This document shows, in pieces, positions 12,442 to 24,000 of a stretch of DNA of 64,000 nucleotides. The position numbers were made by a program, and so were the translations under genes. Source of the DNA: Molanna angustata. Lineage: Eukaryota > Arthropoda > Insecta > Trichoptera > Molannidae. Numbering within the stretch: the first letter of the stretch is position 1; each line of letters starts with the position of its first letter. The stretch covers positions 19,826,734 to 19,890,733 of the forward strand of contig OY754968.1 in assembly GCA_963576475.1 (NCBI GenBank). The letters are read 5' to 3'. Under the pieces are notes generated by a model. The model worked only from the letters and a program-made list of their open reading frames with translations. It was not told the DNA's origin and did not search any database.

Positions 12442-13116
12442 GGGGGGACTGCTGCCAACGTACCTATTTTTCAATTTGATATACCATCATTATTTTTATC
12501 AAATCGTTTTGAAAAAAATAATTTAGATAGTTCATAAGGAAAAATGTATCTTTACTTTTTGATAATGTTCTGTATAAATTCTTGTAGAAAAATAATGGCA
12601 TACCCCGATTTTCAACGTTTATCTTATATTTTTAATAAAATATAAGGCGTAGTTCAACATATTTTTTTTTAAATTTAAGAAGTCAAAAATATCTAGAAAA
12701 ATACGATGTGACGTTGCATTAATGCTTCAGGTTTAGAAAATAAACCTAAAAAACATTTATTTTCCAGTCAGCGCCAATGCGAAATATAAGTTTTTTTGGT
12801 TTATTAACTTAACCTGATGCATTAATGCAACGTTACATCGTATTTTTCCAGATATTTGTTCTTCTTTAATTTATAAAAAAATATAATGCTCTATACCTTA
12901 TAGTTTTTTAGAAATTTAATATAAATGTCAAAAATTGGGGTATGCTTTTTATTTTCCTACAAGAATATATACAGAACATAATTAAAAAAATTAAGTTATA
13001 TTTTTATTTATTAATATCCAAACTAACTAGGTTATTTTTTTTCAAAATGATTCGTTTTGTAGTAATGACGCAAATTGAAATTGAAAACAAATTGGTACGT
13101 TGGCAGCAGTCCCCCC
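12442..13116. mobile_element. Foldback DNA transposon, about 675 bp
   Basis: Ends GGGGGGACTGCTGCCAACGT and its exact complement at 13097-13116 (TIR at least 23 bp). Arms pair imperfectly for most of the length (for example CATTAATGCTTCAGG versus CCTGATGCATTAATG around 12717-12835). ATTAA lies just outside both ends (12435-12439, 13117-13121), a possible TTAA-type duplication. No transposase. Confidence 0.75.
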
Positions 13117-13344
13117 ATTAAATATTTATTTTTCCATTTTTTTTAATTTACAAAATATCTATCATAAATTCAAAATCAATTGGTTAAATGTTCTAATTTA
13201 TTCAAGCAAAATGTAGTTAGAATAATAATTAATTATAGGTAGGTAGGTACTATGAGAAGATTTTTCCTGTTATAACGATTGCAGAAAATATCTGGTACAG
13301 GAATAACCATAACCATGCCTTGCTTGCTTGAAGAATCTTCAATC

Positions 13345-14030
13345 TATTTATTTTATTTATTTATTTATTGAATATCATGTACAATACTATGTATGTACAA
13401 TGGCGGGTTTATTGCCACAAGATAATTTCTTCCAACCAACCAAAGCAACGTGAGGTCATAGATAGTATAGTGGTAGGTACATTAAATTTAGAACAAACGG
13501 AAAGAAACACGTAACATTATTAAGAGCAAATTAACAGCAACAAAGGAAGGAAGGAAATAGAGGTTGAGGGAGGGGAGGGAGGATGGATATGTGGTGTTAG
13601 TTAAGAATTATTAGACAGTTAAAAAGCTTTAGTTTCTTTTTAAAAAGTTGAATCAATTAAGAAGTCGTAGTATCATTACTTAAGGTGTTCCATAGTCTTG
13701 CTGATTGTACTTCAAATGAGGAACTGAGAAATACAGTAGAATGAATGGGAATAGCTAGTGTGGTACGTTCAGCAGATCGAAGAGGCAGACCGTGATTTGA
13801 CAAGAAAATAACCTTATTCTTGAGATATTGTGGTGTGGTGTGGTGTTGTCAATTAAATTATAGGTACAGTAGAGAAAGTAAATGAATATTACGACGTTGA
13901 CGTATCTTAGGCCAGCGAAGAAGATTTCGGTGAGTGGAAACATGATCAAATTTTCTAAGATTGTAAATAAAGCGTAGGTATACAAACATTTTGCAATCGT
14001 TCAAGTTTAAGCCATATATAATATTATTCT
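13345..14030 (-). mobile_element. Jockey-like LINE (family J) 3' end
   Basis: Minus-strand text reads ...RWPKIRQRRNIHLLSLLY-like (13895-13930) and [14 protein letters not shown] (13755-13790), then a 3' UTR with GGTTGGTTGGAAG, GGCAATAAACCCGCCATTGT and a final (AATA)n tail. Same family as 34215, 44040, 46020 and 49241. Confidence 0.65.
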
Positions 14031-14034
14031 TCAT

Positions 14035-14215
14035 CCATTCGTTTATACCATCACGGCATATTCCTTAATGTGTGGTAACCAGCAACAGGTGTTCGGGTGT
14101 GCATTATAAAATGGAAGCACGACACATGGGTGTTTATCCACATATCTGTCTCGTCTCATCTGAAAAAGCAAAATTAAAAATAGATGCTGAACCACATAGC
14201 TTTTTTTTCCTTTTA
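14035..14215 (-). mobile_element. SINE-like family S, 3' half
   Basis: Minus-strand copy from the AGATGAGACGAGACAGATAT region to CGTGATGGTATAAACGAATG. Matches the same part of family S. Confidence 0.5.
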
Positions 14216-14279
14216 TTTTCGATTATTCACATTTATTCACCCAAAAAAGTGAAGGCATTATTCTAAGCCGGTGTCTAAA

Positions 14280-15000
14280 AGATTTATTCTTATGTATATG
14301 TAGGTAAATAAATAAATAAAAGGCGATGCTTTTGTTTTTAATATGAGTGAATATTTATTGCGTTGTTTACAAAATTTAAAAAATATTTTTTTTCATACCT
14401 ACAATGTCAAATTTATAATACAGATATAAATACTTGTTGTTATTTAAATTAGCAATTATTTTTATACAAATATCGGCAAGAATATATTATATATACAAAG
14501 TAAAAGAAGTTATTTCATAGTAAAAATAAATATATACCTATTTACAAAAATCAGTCCCATAATATTAAGTTATATTGAATGATGATAGAAATTTTTCTCA
14601 TTTTTAAAACAAACTAGTTATCATAAAATAATGTATATTTTTTAGATAAACTAATAATTATATCAACAATCTACCTCTGGGGTACAGTAGTAAGTCAATT
14701 GACTTCTCATTCGACTTCCTAGGTGATGATGTCGGAAAAATGATTATTTTAGACACAAATTTTATTTCTCAGTTATTTGGAAGACAATCGTCATATATAT
14801 GTACATTACATTTTTTAAGTACTGTTTATGACTTAGATCAGAATATCTCAAGATGGCCGCTCAAGGCAGAAATTATATGTAGAGTTTAATTGACAAGAGT
14901 TATCTTCAATAAAAAACTACGATATTTGAATCTCCTAACATTGACATAAATATTAGCAAGAAATTGATTAAAACTGTTGTCTGGAATGGTATGGCAGCGA
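14280..15000. other. No gene seen
   Basis: Very AT-rich (14330-14660 especially). No repeat family assigned. Confidence 0.5.
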
Positions 15001-15400
15001 AACGCCGACTATCAGCCGGTGAAAATCTGGACGTCTGCAGGCTGCCTTTAATATGTGGTGCTAAAGGCGCATGGCTAGGATCCATTGGTTAGACCACATT
15101 CCAAACGACGTGATACTAAACAGAGTCGGATAAACTAGACAACTCCTAAAGAGCCCAACATCGATCTATGTATGGATTGGCAAATAACATCAGGCATCCG
15201 GATCTGCTTGTAACTATCGCAGAAGAAATGACGGAGAGCAGAAACTATAGAGGTCGTCCTAGACAGTTATAGACCAGGTGATCAGTGACGTGCGCTGTGG
15301 CAGCTACCAAGAGATGAAGAGGCTGGCGGACAACAGAGATATGTGAAGAGACAGAGTGCTTGGTGCAAACCAATCCTATGATTGTGTGACCATTAAGTAG
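15000..15400 (+). mobile_element. Degenerate LINE C-terminal remnant
   Basis: Plus-strand frames contain ESRNYRGRPRQL and a Lys/Arg-rich tail with GWRTTEICEE-like words, resembling the C-terminal part of RTE-like proteins. Many stops and frameshifts. About 0.3 kb upstream of the 43-bp minisatellite. Confidence 0.4.
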
Positions 15401-15489
15401 AATATGACTTAAAAAATAATAAATCACTAAATAATCTAATTAAAGACATATTGATGTAAACAGTGGGTAACCAAAAATTTAAATTACAT

Positions 15490-15620
15490 ACACATACCAT
15501 CACGCCGTTTCCCTATTTGGAGTAGGCCGAGAGAACCAAACGCCAGACTCTTAGACATATATGTTAAGCCTCATTTACATCCATGCATCGCGTCATACAT
15601 GCTCTCTTATTATTCTAAAA
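15490..15620 (-). mobile_element. LINE family Q 3' end, short copy
   Basis: About 130 bp matching 11040-11170, ending (minus strand) GGCGTGATGGTATG. 5'-truncated insertion. Confidence 0.55.
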
Positions 15621-15707
15621 ACTGAAATTGTGGGGTAAAAAGTAATATTTGATTCTCAGTTCCATTTTTTATTTTCAATGATATACACAATACACAATCG
15701 ACTTTTC

Positions 15708-16782
15708 TAATAGATGTCTGATCAAAATTAAATAATATTATGTATCAATCTAATAGATGTCTGATCAAAATTAAATAATATTACGTATCAATCTAATAGA
15801 TGTCTGATCAAAATTAAATAATACTATGTATCAATCTAATAGATGTCAGATCAAAATTAAATAATATTATGTACCAATCAAATAGATGTCTGATCAAAAT
15901 TAAATAACATTATGTACCAATCTAATAGATGTCTGATCAAAATTAAATAATATTATGTATCAATCTAATAGATGTCTGATCAAAATTAAATAATACTATG
16001 TATCAATCTAATAGATGTCAGATCAAAATTAAATAATATTATGTACCAATCAAATAGATGTCTGATCAAAATTAAATAACATTATGTACCAATCTAATAG
16101 ATGTCTGATCAAAATTAAATAATATTATGTTCCAATCTGATAGATGTCTGATCAAAATTAAATAATATTATGTTCCAATCTGATAGATGTCTGATCAAAA
16201 TTAAATAATATTATGTACCAATCTAATAGATGTCTGATCAAAATTAAATAATATTATGTACCAATCTAATAGATGTCTGATCAAAATTAAATAATATTAT
16301 GTATCAATCTAATAGATGTCTGATCAAAATTAAATAATATTATGTACCAATCTAATAGATGTCTGATCAAAATTAAATAATATTATGTATCAATCTAATA
16401 GATGTCTGATCAAAATTAAATAATACTATGTATCAATCTAATAGATGTCAGATCAAAATTAAATAATATTATGTACCAATCAAATAGATGTCTGATCAAA
16501 ATTAAATAACATTATGTACCAATCTAATAGATGTCTGATCAAAATTAAATAATATTATGTTCCAATCTGATAGATGTCTGATCAAAATTAAATAATATTA
16601 TGTTCCAATCTGATAGATGTCTGATCAAAATTAAATAATATTATGTACCAATCTAATAGATGTCTGATCAAAATTAAATAATATTATGTACCAATCTAAT
16701 AGATGTCTGATCAAAATTAAATAATATTATGTACCAATCTAATAGATGTCTGATCAAAATTAAATAATATTATGTACCAATC
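15708..16782. repeat. 43-bp minisatellite, 25 units, with higher-order duplications
   Basis: Exactly 25 contiguous 43-bp units beginning TAATAGATGTCTGATC, with a core AAAATTAAATAATATTATGT. Diagnostic variants (AATACTATG; GATGTCAGATC; AATAACATTATG; GTTCCAATCTGATAG) recur in blocks: units 3-5 equal units 7-9 (shift 4), and units 6-13 equal units 16-23 (shift 10, 430 bp). No spacers, so not a CRISPR array. Lies about 1.1 kb downstream of the transglutaminase stop. Confidence 0.97.
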
Positions 16783-17904
16783 TGTTTTTATGAGAATAGA
16801 TGGAAGACGTTAAAAAATAAAAATTATACCTACTACAAATAATAATCAACACGTTTTTCTATTATTATTATTGATTTTGAGTGATACTTTCCAATCGAAA
16901 AAAACTGCGCATGAAAAATATTTCAAAAAGACACATTAATATTTCCACTTACAAAACTTATAAGTAAACTTAAATAATTTATAAATATTATCAATATACA
17001 TAAATAAAATTATTTAATAACAATGAGTTGAATACAGCTGCGATATTTAAAAAAAACACAACAATACTGAATGAGTATAATAATTACCTACCTATAGAAA
17101 AAATATATAAATATTCAAAAAACCTATTTGGGTTTTGAGAAGAATATTTTTAGCAACTAGGTACCTACGTACAAAAATATAAAAATTCCAAATAATATTA
17201 GTTTTCTATTACGAAAATTTCTTTATATATCACAATTTATTATTTATTTAAATACATTGGGACCTTAAAAATATTATTAAACTATATTCTATATTCTTCA
17301 TTTCTTTCATAAATAATTATTATTTATTCCAAATTGATTTTGTAGTTTATTATTAAGGTACTGAGCACTGACCAAACATAAACTAATTAAAAATATAAGA
17401 TGGATTTTTTTTTTTTAATTTTAAAATATCAGTTTATTTTAAATATCAAATATGAACATAATAGACATAGATACATAGATTTTTACAAACACAAGAATCA
17501 AAAAGCGTTTATCAAACAACATGTATTAGAAATATTCACAAGATTGAATAAAGTGTACACTGGAATACACAAAAAAATAAATACATACCTACAAAACGTA
17601 TTTTACTAACAAACTTAGATAACTTTGTGTTCGGAAAACATACGAATTCATAAACATGAATGTTATATTTTTAATAAATATTTTTGGTTGTAATATAGCT
17701 CACAAAATATACGGTGTAGGTATCGACAAATATCTTGATAATTTTCAGCGGAGGGGGTAGCGGTTCGCGCATCTACCAACCGTGCGTATAAACCAAATTT
17801 TATATTCTGAGCAACCCGCGTGGTTTTTCAAGGAGTTCGCCGATAACCGTATTAAACATATATCTACAATGTTTCAACTTTGGCAGTGGTGTTTTTTTTC
17901 ATAT
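16783..17904. other. Downstream flank of transglutaminase; no gene seen
   Basis: AT-rich. May hold the transglutaminase 3' UTR at its right end (17740-17900 is more GC-rich: GGCGAACTCCTTG on the minus strand). The 69-aa plus frame at 17400-17609 is a low-complexity Lys/Tyr-rich reading and is not supported. Confidence 0.5.
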
Positions 17905-17910
17905 TTTATT
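17905..17910 (-). terminator. Possible poly(A) signal of transglutaminase
   Basis: AATAAA on the minus strand one base after the stop codon. It would imply a very short 3' UTR. Other AATAAA matches lie further downstream in the AT-rich sequence (for example near 17432), so the true site is uncertain. Confidence 0.3.
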
Positions 17911-17911
17911 T

Positions 17912-18082
17912 TTACAAGTTTGTACTTCCATTCGTCTCTTTATTCGGCTTGACAATGAATGCGAGGAAACCATCGACATCTTCGAGCTCCTTGGAGAAGA
18001 ATTTGGCAACAAGGGTGTGACGTCCAGACCACGGAGGGATGATTTTTATTGACACCGATGCAAAACCTCCGGGAGGCACATT
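17912..18082 (-). CDS. Tg: Transglutaminase exon 12 (C-terminus, stop)
   Basis: Residues 693-748 and a TAA stop at 17912-17914. Contains [25 protein letters not shown] and [10 protein letters not shown], the end of beta-barrel 2. The C-terminus reads ETNGSTNL, with no retention or anchor signal. Acceptor TCTTAG, phase 0. Confidence 0.94.
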   Translation of the reverse strand, partial: NVPPGGFASVSIKIIPPWSGRHTLVAKFFSKELEDVDGFLAFIVKPNKETNGSTNL

Positions 18083-21000
18083 CTAAGAAAGAAACACGAA
18101 AGACATACATTAATTACTTGATGAATTACACTGAGAAAAATATATTGATTTAAGAACTAGATTTCCGTCTAGAATATCTTGTGAATTGATATTAGAATTA
18201 TGAGTTTGACAACATAAATAGTCGACAAATTAAACTGTGAATTGATATTAGAATTATGAGTTTGACAATATAAATAGTCGACAAATTAAACTGTGAATTG
18301 ATATTAGAATTATGAGTTTGACAACATAAATAGTCGACAAAATAAAACTGTGAATTGATATTACAATTATGAGTTTGACAACATAAATAGTCGACAAATT
18401 AAACTGTGAATTGATATTACAATTATGAGTTTGACAACATAAATAGTCGACAAATTAAACTGTGAATTGATATTAGAATTATGAGTTTGACAACATAAAT
18501 AGTCGACAAAATAAAACATTGAATTGATATTAGAATTATGAGGTTGACAACATAAGTAGTCATTATTGACATAAAACATCTGATATTAGAATGGTTATTT
18601 TATTTGTTATATGACAATGTATTGAAATAATTAAAGAAAAGAGAAAAAAAAACAAACCTCTTCTAAGTTAAGTTTCAATTGCTTCTCAAGACCCACTCCT
18701 TCGACCGTGAATTGGCACTTCTTTAGTGGTATTGGGAGGGGATTCTGTAGTTTGAACACGGCTTCCATCTCTTGACCAGTGGTGGGTGTTCCTGAAATGC
18801 TAATTTTGATATCTGGTTTCCTGACTCGGAAGTCGTCCTGAGCGAAATACTCAAATTGATTTTCGGTAACGGTTACTAAGCATGCTATGTTGAAGGCACA
18901 CTGAAACAAAAAAATTGAGTTTCGTTAACGGTTTATAATCATGCTATGTTGAAGGCACTCTGAAACAAACAATAGTGTTTCGGTAAATATTACCTACTAA
19001 GCATGCTATTTTGAAGACACTCTAAAACAAACAATTGAGTTCGGGAAACGATTACCTATTAAGCATGCCATGTTGAAGGCACTATGAAACAAAAAATTGA
19101 GTTTAGGTAACGGTTACTAAGCATGCTATGTTGAAGGCACTATGAAACAAAAAATTGAGTTTAGGTAACGGTTACTAAGCATGCTATGTTGAAGGCACTA
19201 TGAAACAAAAAATTGAGTTTCGGTAACGGTTACTAATGTTGAAGGCACTCTGAAACAAACAAAAAAATACGATTCCGTCCATTTTTTAAGATGTGTTCAT
19301 TTACCAATCCACCAAACATTGTGTTTATTAACTTTTTGATCCAAAAATATAACTTGACCATAACAAAAAATTTATTAGGTAGGTGTATTTAGAAAAAATC
19401 AAATTCGTTATTTCATATCTAATTGAGTTTTGTGTGCGACGTATAGAGATGATATTGAAAGATATACAATAAAGCTACGCAAGACTCCATAATGAGATGA
19501 TAGAAATATTCGATCCTTCATTAGATCATAAAGACTGAGGGCCGTACAGGGATTAGCGTGTTTCATACATTAGAAGGTAATTTTGTGTGCATCCGTATTC
19601 CCAGGGTACCTATACAAGGGCCTTAATTTCATCTGACATCTATCCAAAGCGGCAACTAGCTTAGGCGTAACAAAATCTTTATTTGTTTTTTTGTAGTTTG
19701 CAATAGAATATAATAAATAATAAATTTGGATTATTTTTATAGCGCCGTTTTTGTGATAACCTCACCTCAAGGGCGCTTTGAATATATTAGGGGTTATTGT
19801 AAGACTCGCGGAAGAAGTGAGTTTTTAGGTGTTTCCTGAATAGTCCTAAGTTGTCGATTTGCCTCAGTTCAGGTGGTAGTTTATTCCACGAGGCTGGTCC
19901 GGCCACAGCAAAAGCACGATCACCGAAAGATGAAGTGTTGACTCTATTTATTTCAGTCAACTTGCCAATCACGGATGTGGTGGCTGACCGAAGTGTTTGT
20001 TGTCGCTCGTTTACGGTGAGAGGGATGCAGAAGTCTGAAAGATACGTGGGAGCCATGCCATGGATCGCTTTGAAAGTCAACAAACATAATTTGTATTTGA
20101 TTCTCTCTGGCACTTTAAGCCAGTGAAGATTTCGTAGATGGTGGGATATGTGTGAGAATTTCGCGGCTCCGGTGATTAGCCTAGCAGCAGCGTTGAAGAC
20201 GGATTGAAGTTTGTTTAGCTCCAGCTTTGGAAGGTTTGCGTAGATACCATTGCAGTAGTCCAGGCGGGAAATAACGAATGCGTTTACTAGAGATTTCGTT
20301 GCTTCCGTAGGTATATTTCGTCTGATAGATTTTATTCGTCGTAAGTGGTAGAAAGCAGAGGATGTTGTCGAAGGATGTTGTCGAAGAGGATGTTGTTGTG
20401 TGTGATGTCGAAGGCAAATTTGACTTTCATCTGAGCTGGTATTTTAGTTGTGAAGTTTTTGAGGTGGTACATTATCACGTGTAGAAAAATAAAAGACCTC
20501 TGAAAGCAATTGTTTGAGTGATTCTTTCCTATATTTTTGTCTCAATCTTTCTTCTCAGTTTCTACCCCTGCTTAGCAACCCGGACGCGCATGGTACAAAT
20601 TCTGAATTTTTTACAATCTTATAATTTAAGTCTCTTCACAGCTGATACAGATCTACATTTTTTTTCACACAGTGCTCAAGTAAGTAATCTTGTTTTTTTC
20701 CAAAAATATTATACACTACTACGAGATTCGTACCTTCACTAACAGTCAATTTAACTTAAAAATAGAACTATTACAACTTGCTGATTAGACGGTAATTTCG
20801 CTCTCGTTATTTGGTGATTTACCTCACTTCTAAGAAAATACTATTACTTCTCAGTTCCAATAACATCTGTGACAATAATACAATGTTTCGACCTTAGATT
20901 ATATACATTATAATTCTATGGTGCCAACAGCAAATTCAAATTAAAACGTAGATGCGTTGCTCGTACCGCGCATACAATTCCTATGAACATGATTGCATTG

Positions 21001-24000
21001 CAAGTCGGCATCGGTTGCAGTGCTCAATGATCTAAAAATTTATTTCCGAGTTCATTAGAACCGAATGAATGAAATAGGGTCCTACGATGCGTTTGAAAAA
21101 AATATTTTGTAAAATAAGGGACACTAATAATATTATATCAATCAATCAAAAATCATTATGTTTATTTACCTGATCCACTAGCTTATTGTAATATTCGTTA
21201 AACGACACGTCAAGCTTGAGTTTCTCTTCAGTCGAAGGTTTAATAAGTTTCGTGAAATTGAATACTTTGACAGGTTCAGCTGTTTTCCCCGTGTACAAAA
21301 CTGTGTCAACTCGTAAATTGCCCTGGATGGTATATTCTTTTATGCTTGAATTATTTTTCGCTACTAGTACCTGGAAGAAGTTACACAAAACATTATAAAT
21401 ACAAATTAATTTAAAAATACCACCCAAATATATTTAAAGCGTACATTATATGTACTTACGCAACATTTTTTTATGAACAATATTTTTTTAAAGACTGTCT
21501 TTGTTCTCAAATATCTTATGAGATTAAGAAAATCTTTTCGATGGATTGGTTAAATGATGATCTGTGCCAACTAAAGAATGTATAACCTAAACTTTAGAAA
21601 ATTCTAGATATATAAGATAATAAAAATAAATATACCACACTGAAAGGTTCTCCAATTTTAATGTCATCTCTCAATTCAAAGTCAAATTTTATATCGTTAA
21701 ATTCTTCGTTCAGATAATATCTGGAAAACAAGCTCTCTGACATTTTTAGGGCTTTGAGCATTGTATCTCTTTCTTTTTTACTCTTCTCTGGATATTTGTA
21801 ATTGAATGTTATGTCCTGAAAAAGAAATAACGACCACATTGAATAAACTTACACAAATATATATATTTAATTCAAACTGATATTATTAATACGAGTATGA
21901 TCTTACTTCTCTTTCCCATTTTCCAACAGCTTTAGTGGAAATGGTTTGTCCTATACTATTCACATCCTTTCGAATTAGTTTTAATGGCTGCGTGGGTCCA
22001 GAATACTTCCAGAACACCTAAAAATTCAAATAATTTAACGAAATAAGTCATATCCATATCCAGTTTTATACAGTTCAGACCACTGGTATATCAGGTTCAT
22101 CAATATACTTCAATCGGAGGTTGTTACAAGAAATAGGTTAGTTAAATGAATCATTTTTGCTTGCATAAATTCAGTTTGTATACCATTGTTTACAATTCAA
22201 TAAGCTGATAACATGTATCAATAGAAATACCATTCAATTTGATATATTAGACATATTTACCTTGTCTGCGTTAACTTCAGCAAATACAAAACTATTATCG
22301 TATGGTTTTTGAATATCTCCTTCTTTAATCGCCGCAACAGATGCTGGTCCACAGCGGTAGACATCATCTGAGAGTTCTTGTGGAGTAGAGTCTAGTGCTT
22401 GCCACCCTGAGTACTCATCTCCTAGATCAGGTCTCTTCATCCAAACCTATAAATAAAATTGTTATTATACATGTAAGTAACTACGTTTTTTAAGATAACT
22501 TGTAACCTGTAATTTGTTTTTTTAAGAATGTCAATTTGTTTTTTAAGATAACAAATTGACAGTCTCAAACCAGGATCAGTGTGATAATGTATGCCCATGT
22601 CTACATTTTTCCTGTTTTTTTTAAACTTTGAAATCAGAAAACACCAACTTAGAAGCCTCGCAGCATATATAAATATGGATTAATTCCAAATTCGTAGTAG
22701 AACATTTAGTGTACCTATATATGTGCGTGCGTGCGTGCGCGCACGCACGTGTGTGTGTGTCCGTCCCTTGTAAATTTTGATCCGCACGACTCACAGAACA
22801 ATTTCAAAAATAATATTAAATGTTAGGCCTACAAATCTTTTATACGCATAATATTTATTCTAAGCAGGAGTTATCAACTTTTGAATTTTTATTTTGTTTT
22901 ACCTATCTCAAAACCATAAAAGCTAGAGTGCAGAAAAATTTTATAAATATAGACAAATCCAATATCTCAAATTCATTTTATGAATTGCCAGGAATTCTCA
23001 AACATTTTTTATTAAGATTTTTTTTTAAACGAATTTATATGTACCTATGTATATTTCCATTATTCCTATCCTATATTTCCATTTTTTTAAATATCGAATA
23101 TGCCGAAACACCTCAACTAGATAATTGATTTTTATTTAAAAATTACATATTATATTAGTACCTAGTAGTAGTTGAGCAGTACATCTCAAACTTGTTTGAC
23201 CAATAATTATAAAAATTGAATTTAATAACGACATCTTTTCATACAATTTGTATAGCGGTATACACAATATCTTCGGAGACTCAATAGTTTGATCTTTAAT
23301 CTCCACACATACATAGATAACATCGAGGTGTTTAATATATTCAGGGTAGGAAAAAAGGACTGACCTCCACACTATCCTATCTTGACAAAAATGTTTTATA
23401 TAGAAAACGAACTCAAAAACGAATCTTAAAATATTAAATAATTTAGATTTACGGGTTTACCTATTGTTCGGTATGAATTCAAACTATAAACACTATCGCC
23501 ATCGTCAGTTAGATCTCATGTGTTACATGCAAATAGTAAATAATTTCTTTTTTTTCTTTCATCACCTACGTTCCTTGCTTCCTACATATAATTTTTGCCC
23601 ACCACAAAGTAATAATTTAATTAACACAAATTAATTAAATGTGATGAATATGCTGTTGAAAATAGCTATAGCCTATAAAAACCATTATAATTGTGTCTTC
23701 CCACACAATAGTTTTCCTACTGTAGAACAATGAATCAAAAAATATTTTATATTTATCTATAATCTCAAAAATTATTATTTTTTTAAACTATTTTTTGAAA
23801 TTTTTTTTTCAATATTGGAAACTGTCACTTCATGATAGATTTTTGAATTTATACTTAAAAAATTACAAATAAAAATTGATGATAAAGCTAATTATAAATA
23901 TTTGAGACGAATATAGATGAAATCAATTAATAATTAATACAAATTATTTCATAAAAAGAACGTAATTATCCAATATTTTCACATTTTTAATTTTTTTTAT

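Noticed and set aside
15708..16782. CRISPR-like array
   Set aside because: Units are contiguous 43-bp repeats with no unique spacers, in a eukaryotic intergenic region; it is a minisatellite.
17400..17609. 69-aa plus-strand open frame downstream of the transglutaminase
   Set aside because: Low-complexity, no domain, AT-rich codons typical of chance frames here.
18367..18579. 70-aa minus-strand open frame
   Set aside because: It lies wholly in the 56-58-bp tandem repeat; the peptide repeats because the DNA does.
22719..22760. Alternating GTGC/GCAC and GT run as a Z-DNA regulatory element
   Set aside because: It sits where other copies of repeat family B have an (AC)n run, so it is part of a mobile repeat; no independent sign of function.
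22820..23128. 102-aa plus-strand frame as a membrane protein
   Set aside because: Lies inside repeat family B; hydrophobic residues come from AT-rich sequence and equivalent frames are not kept in other copies.
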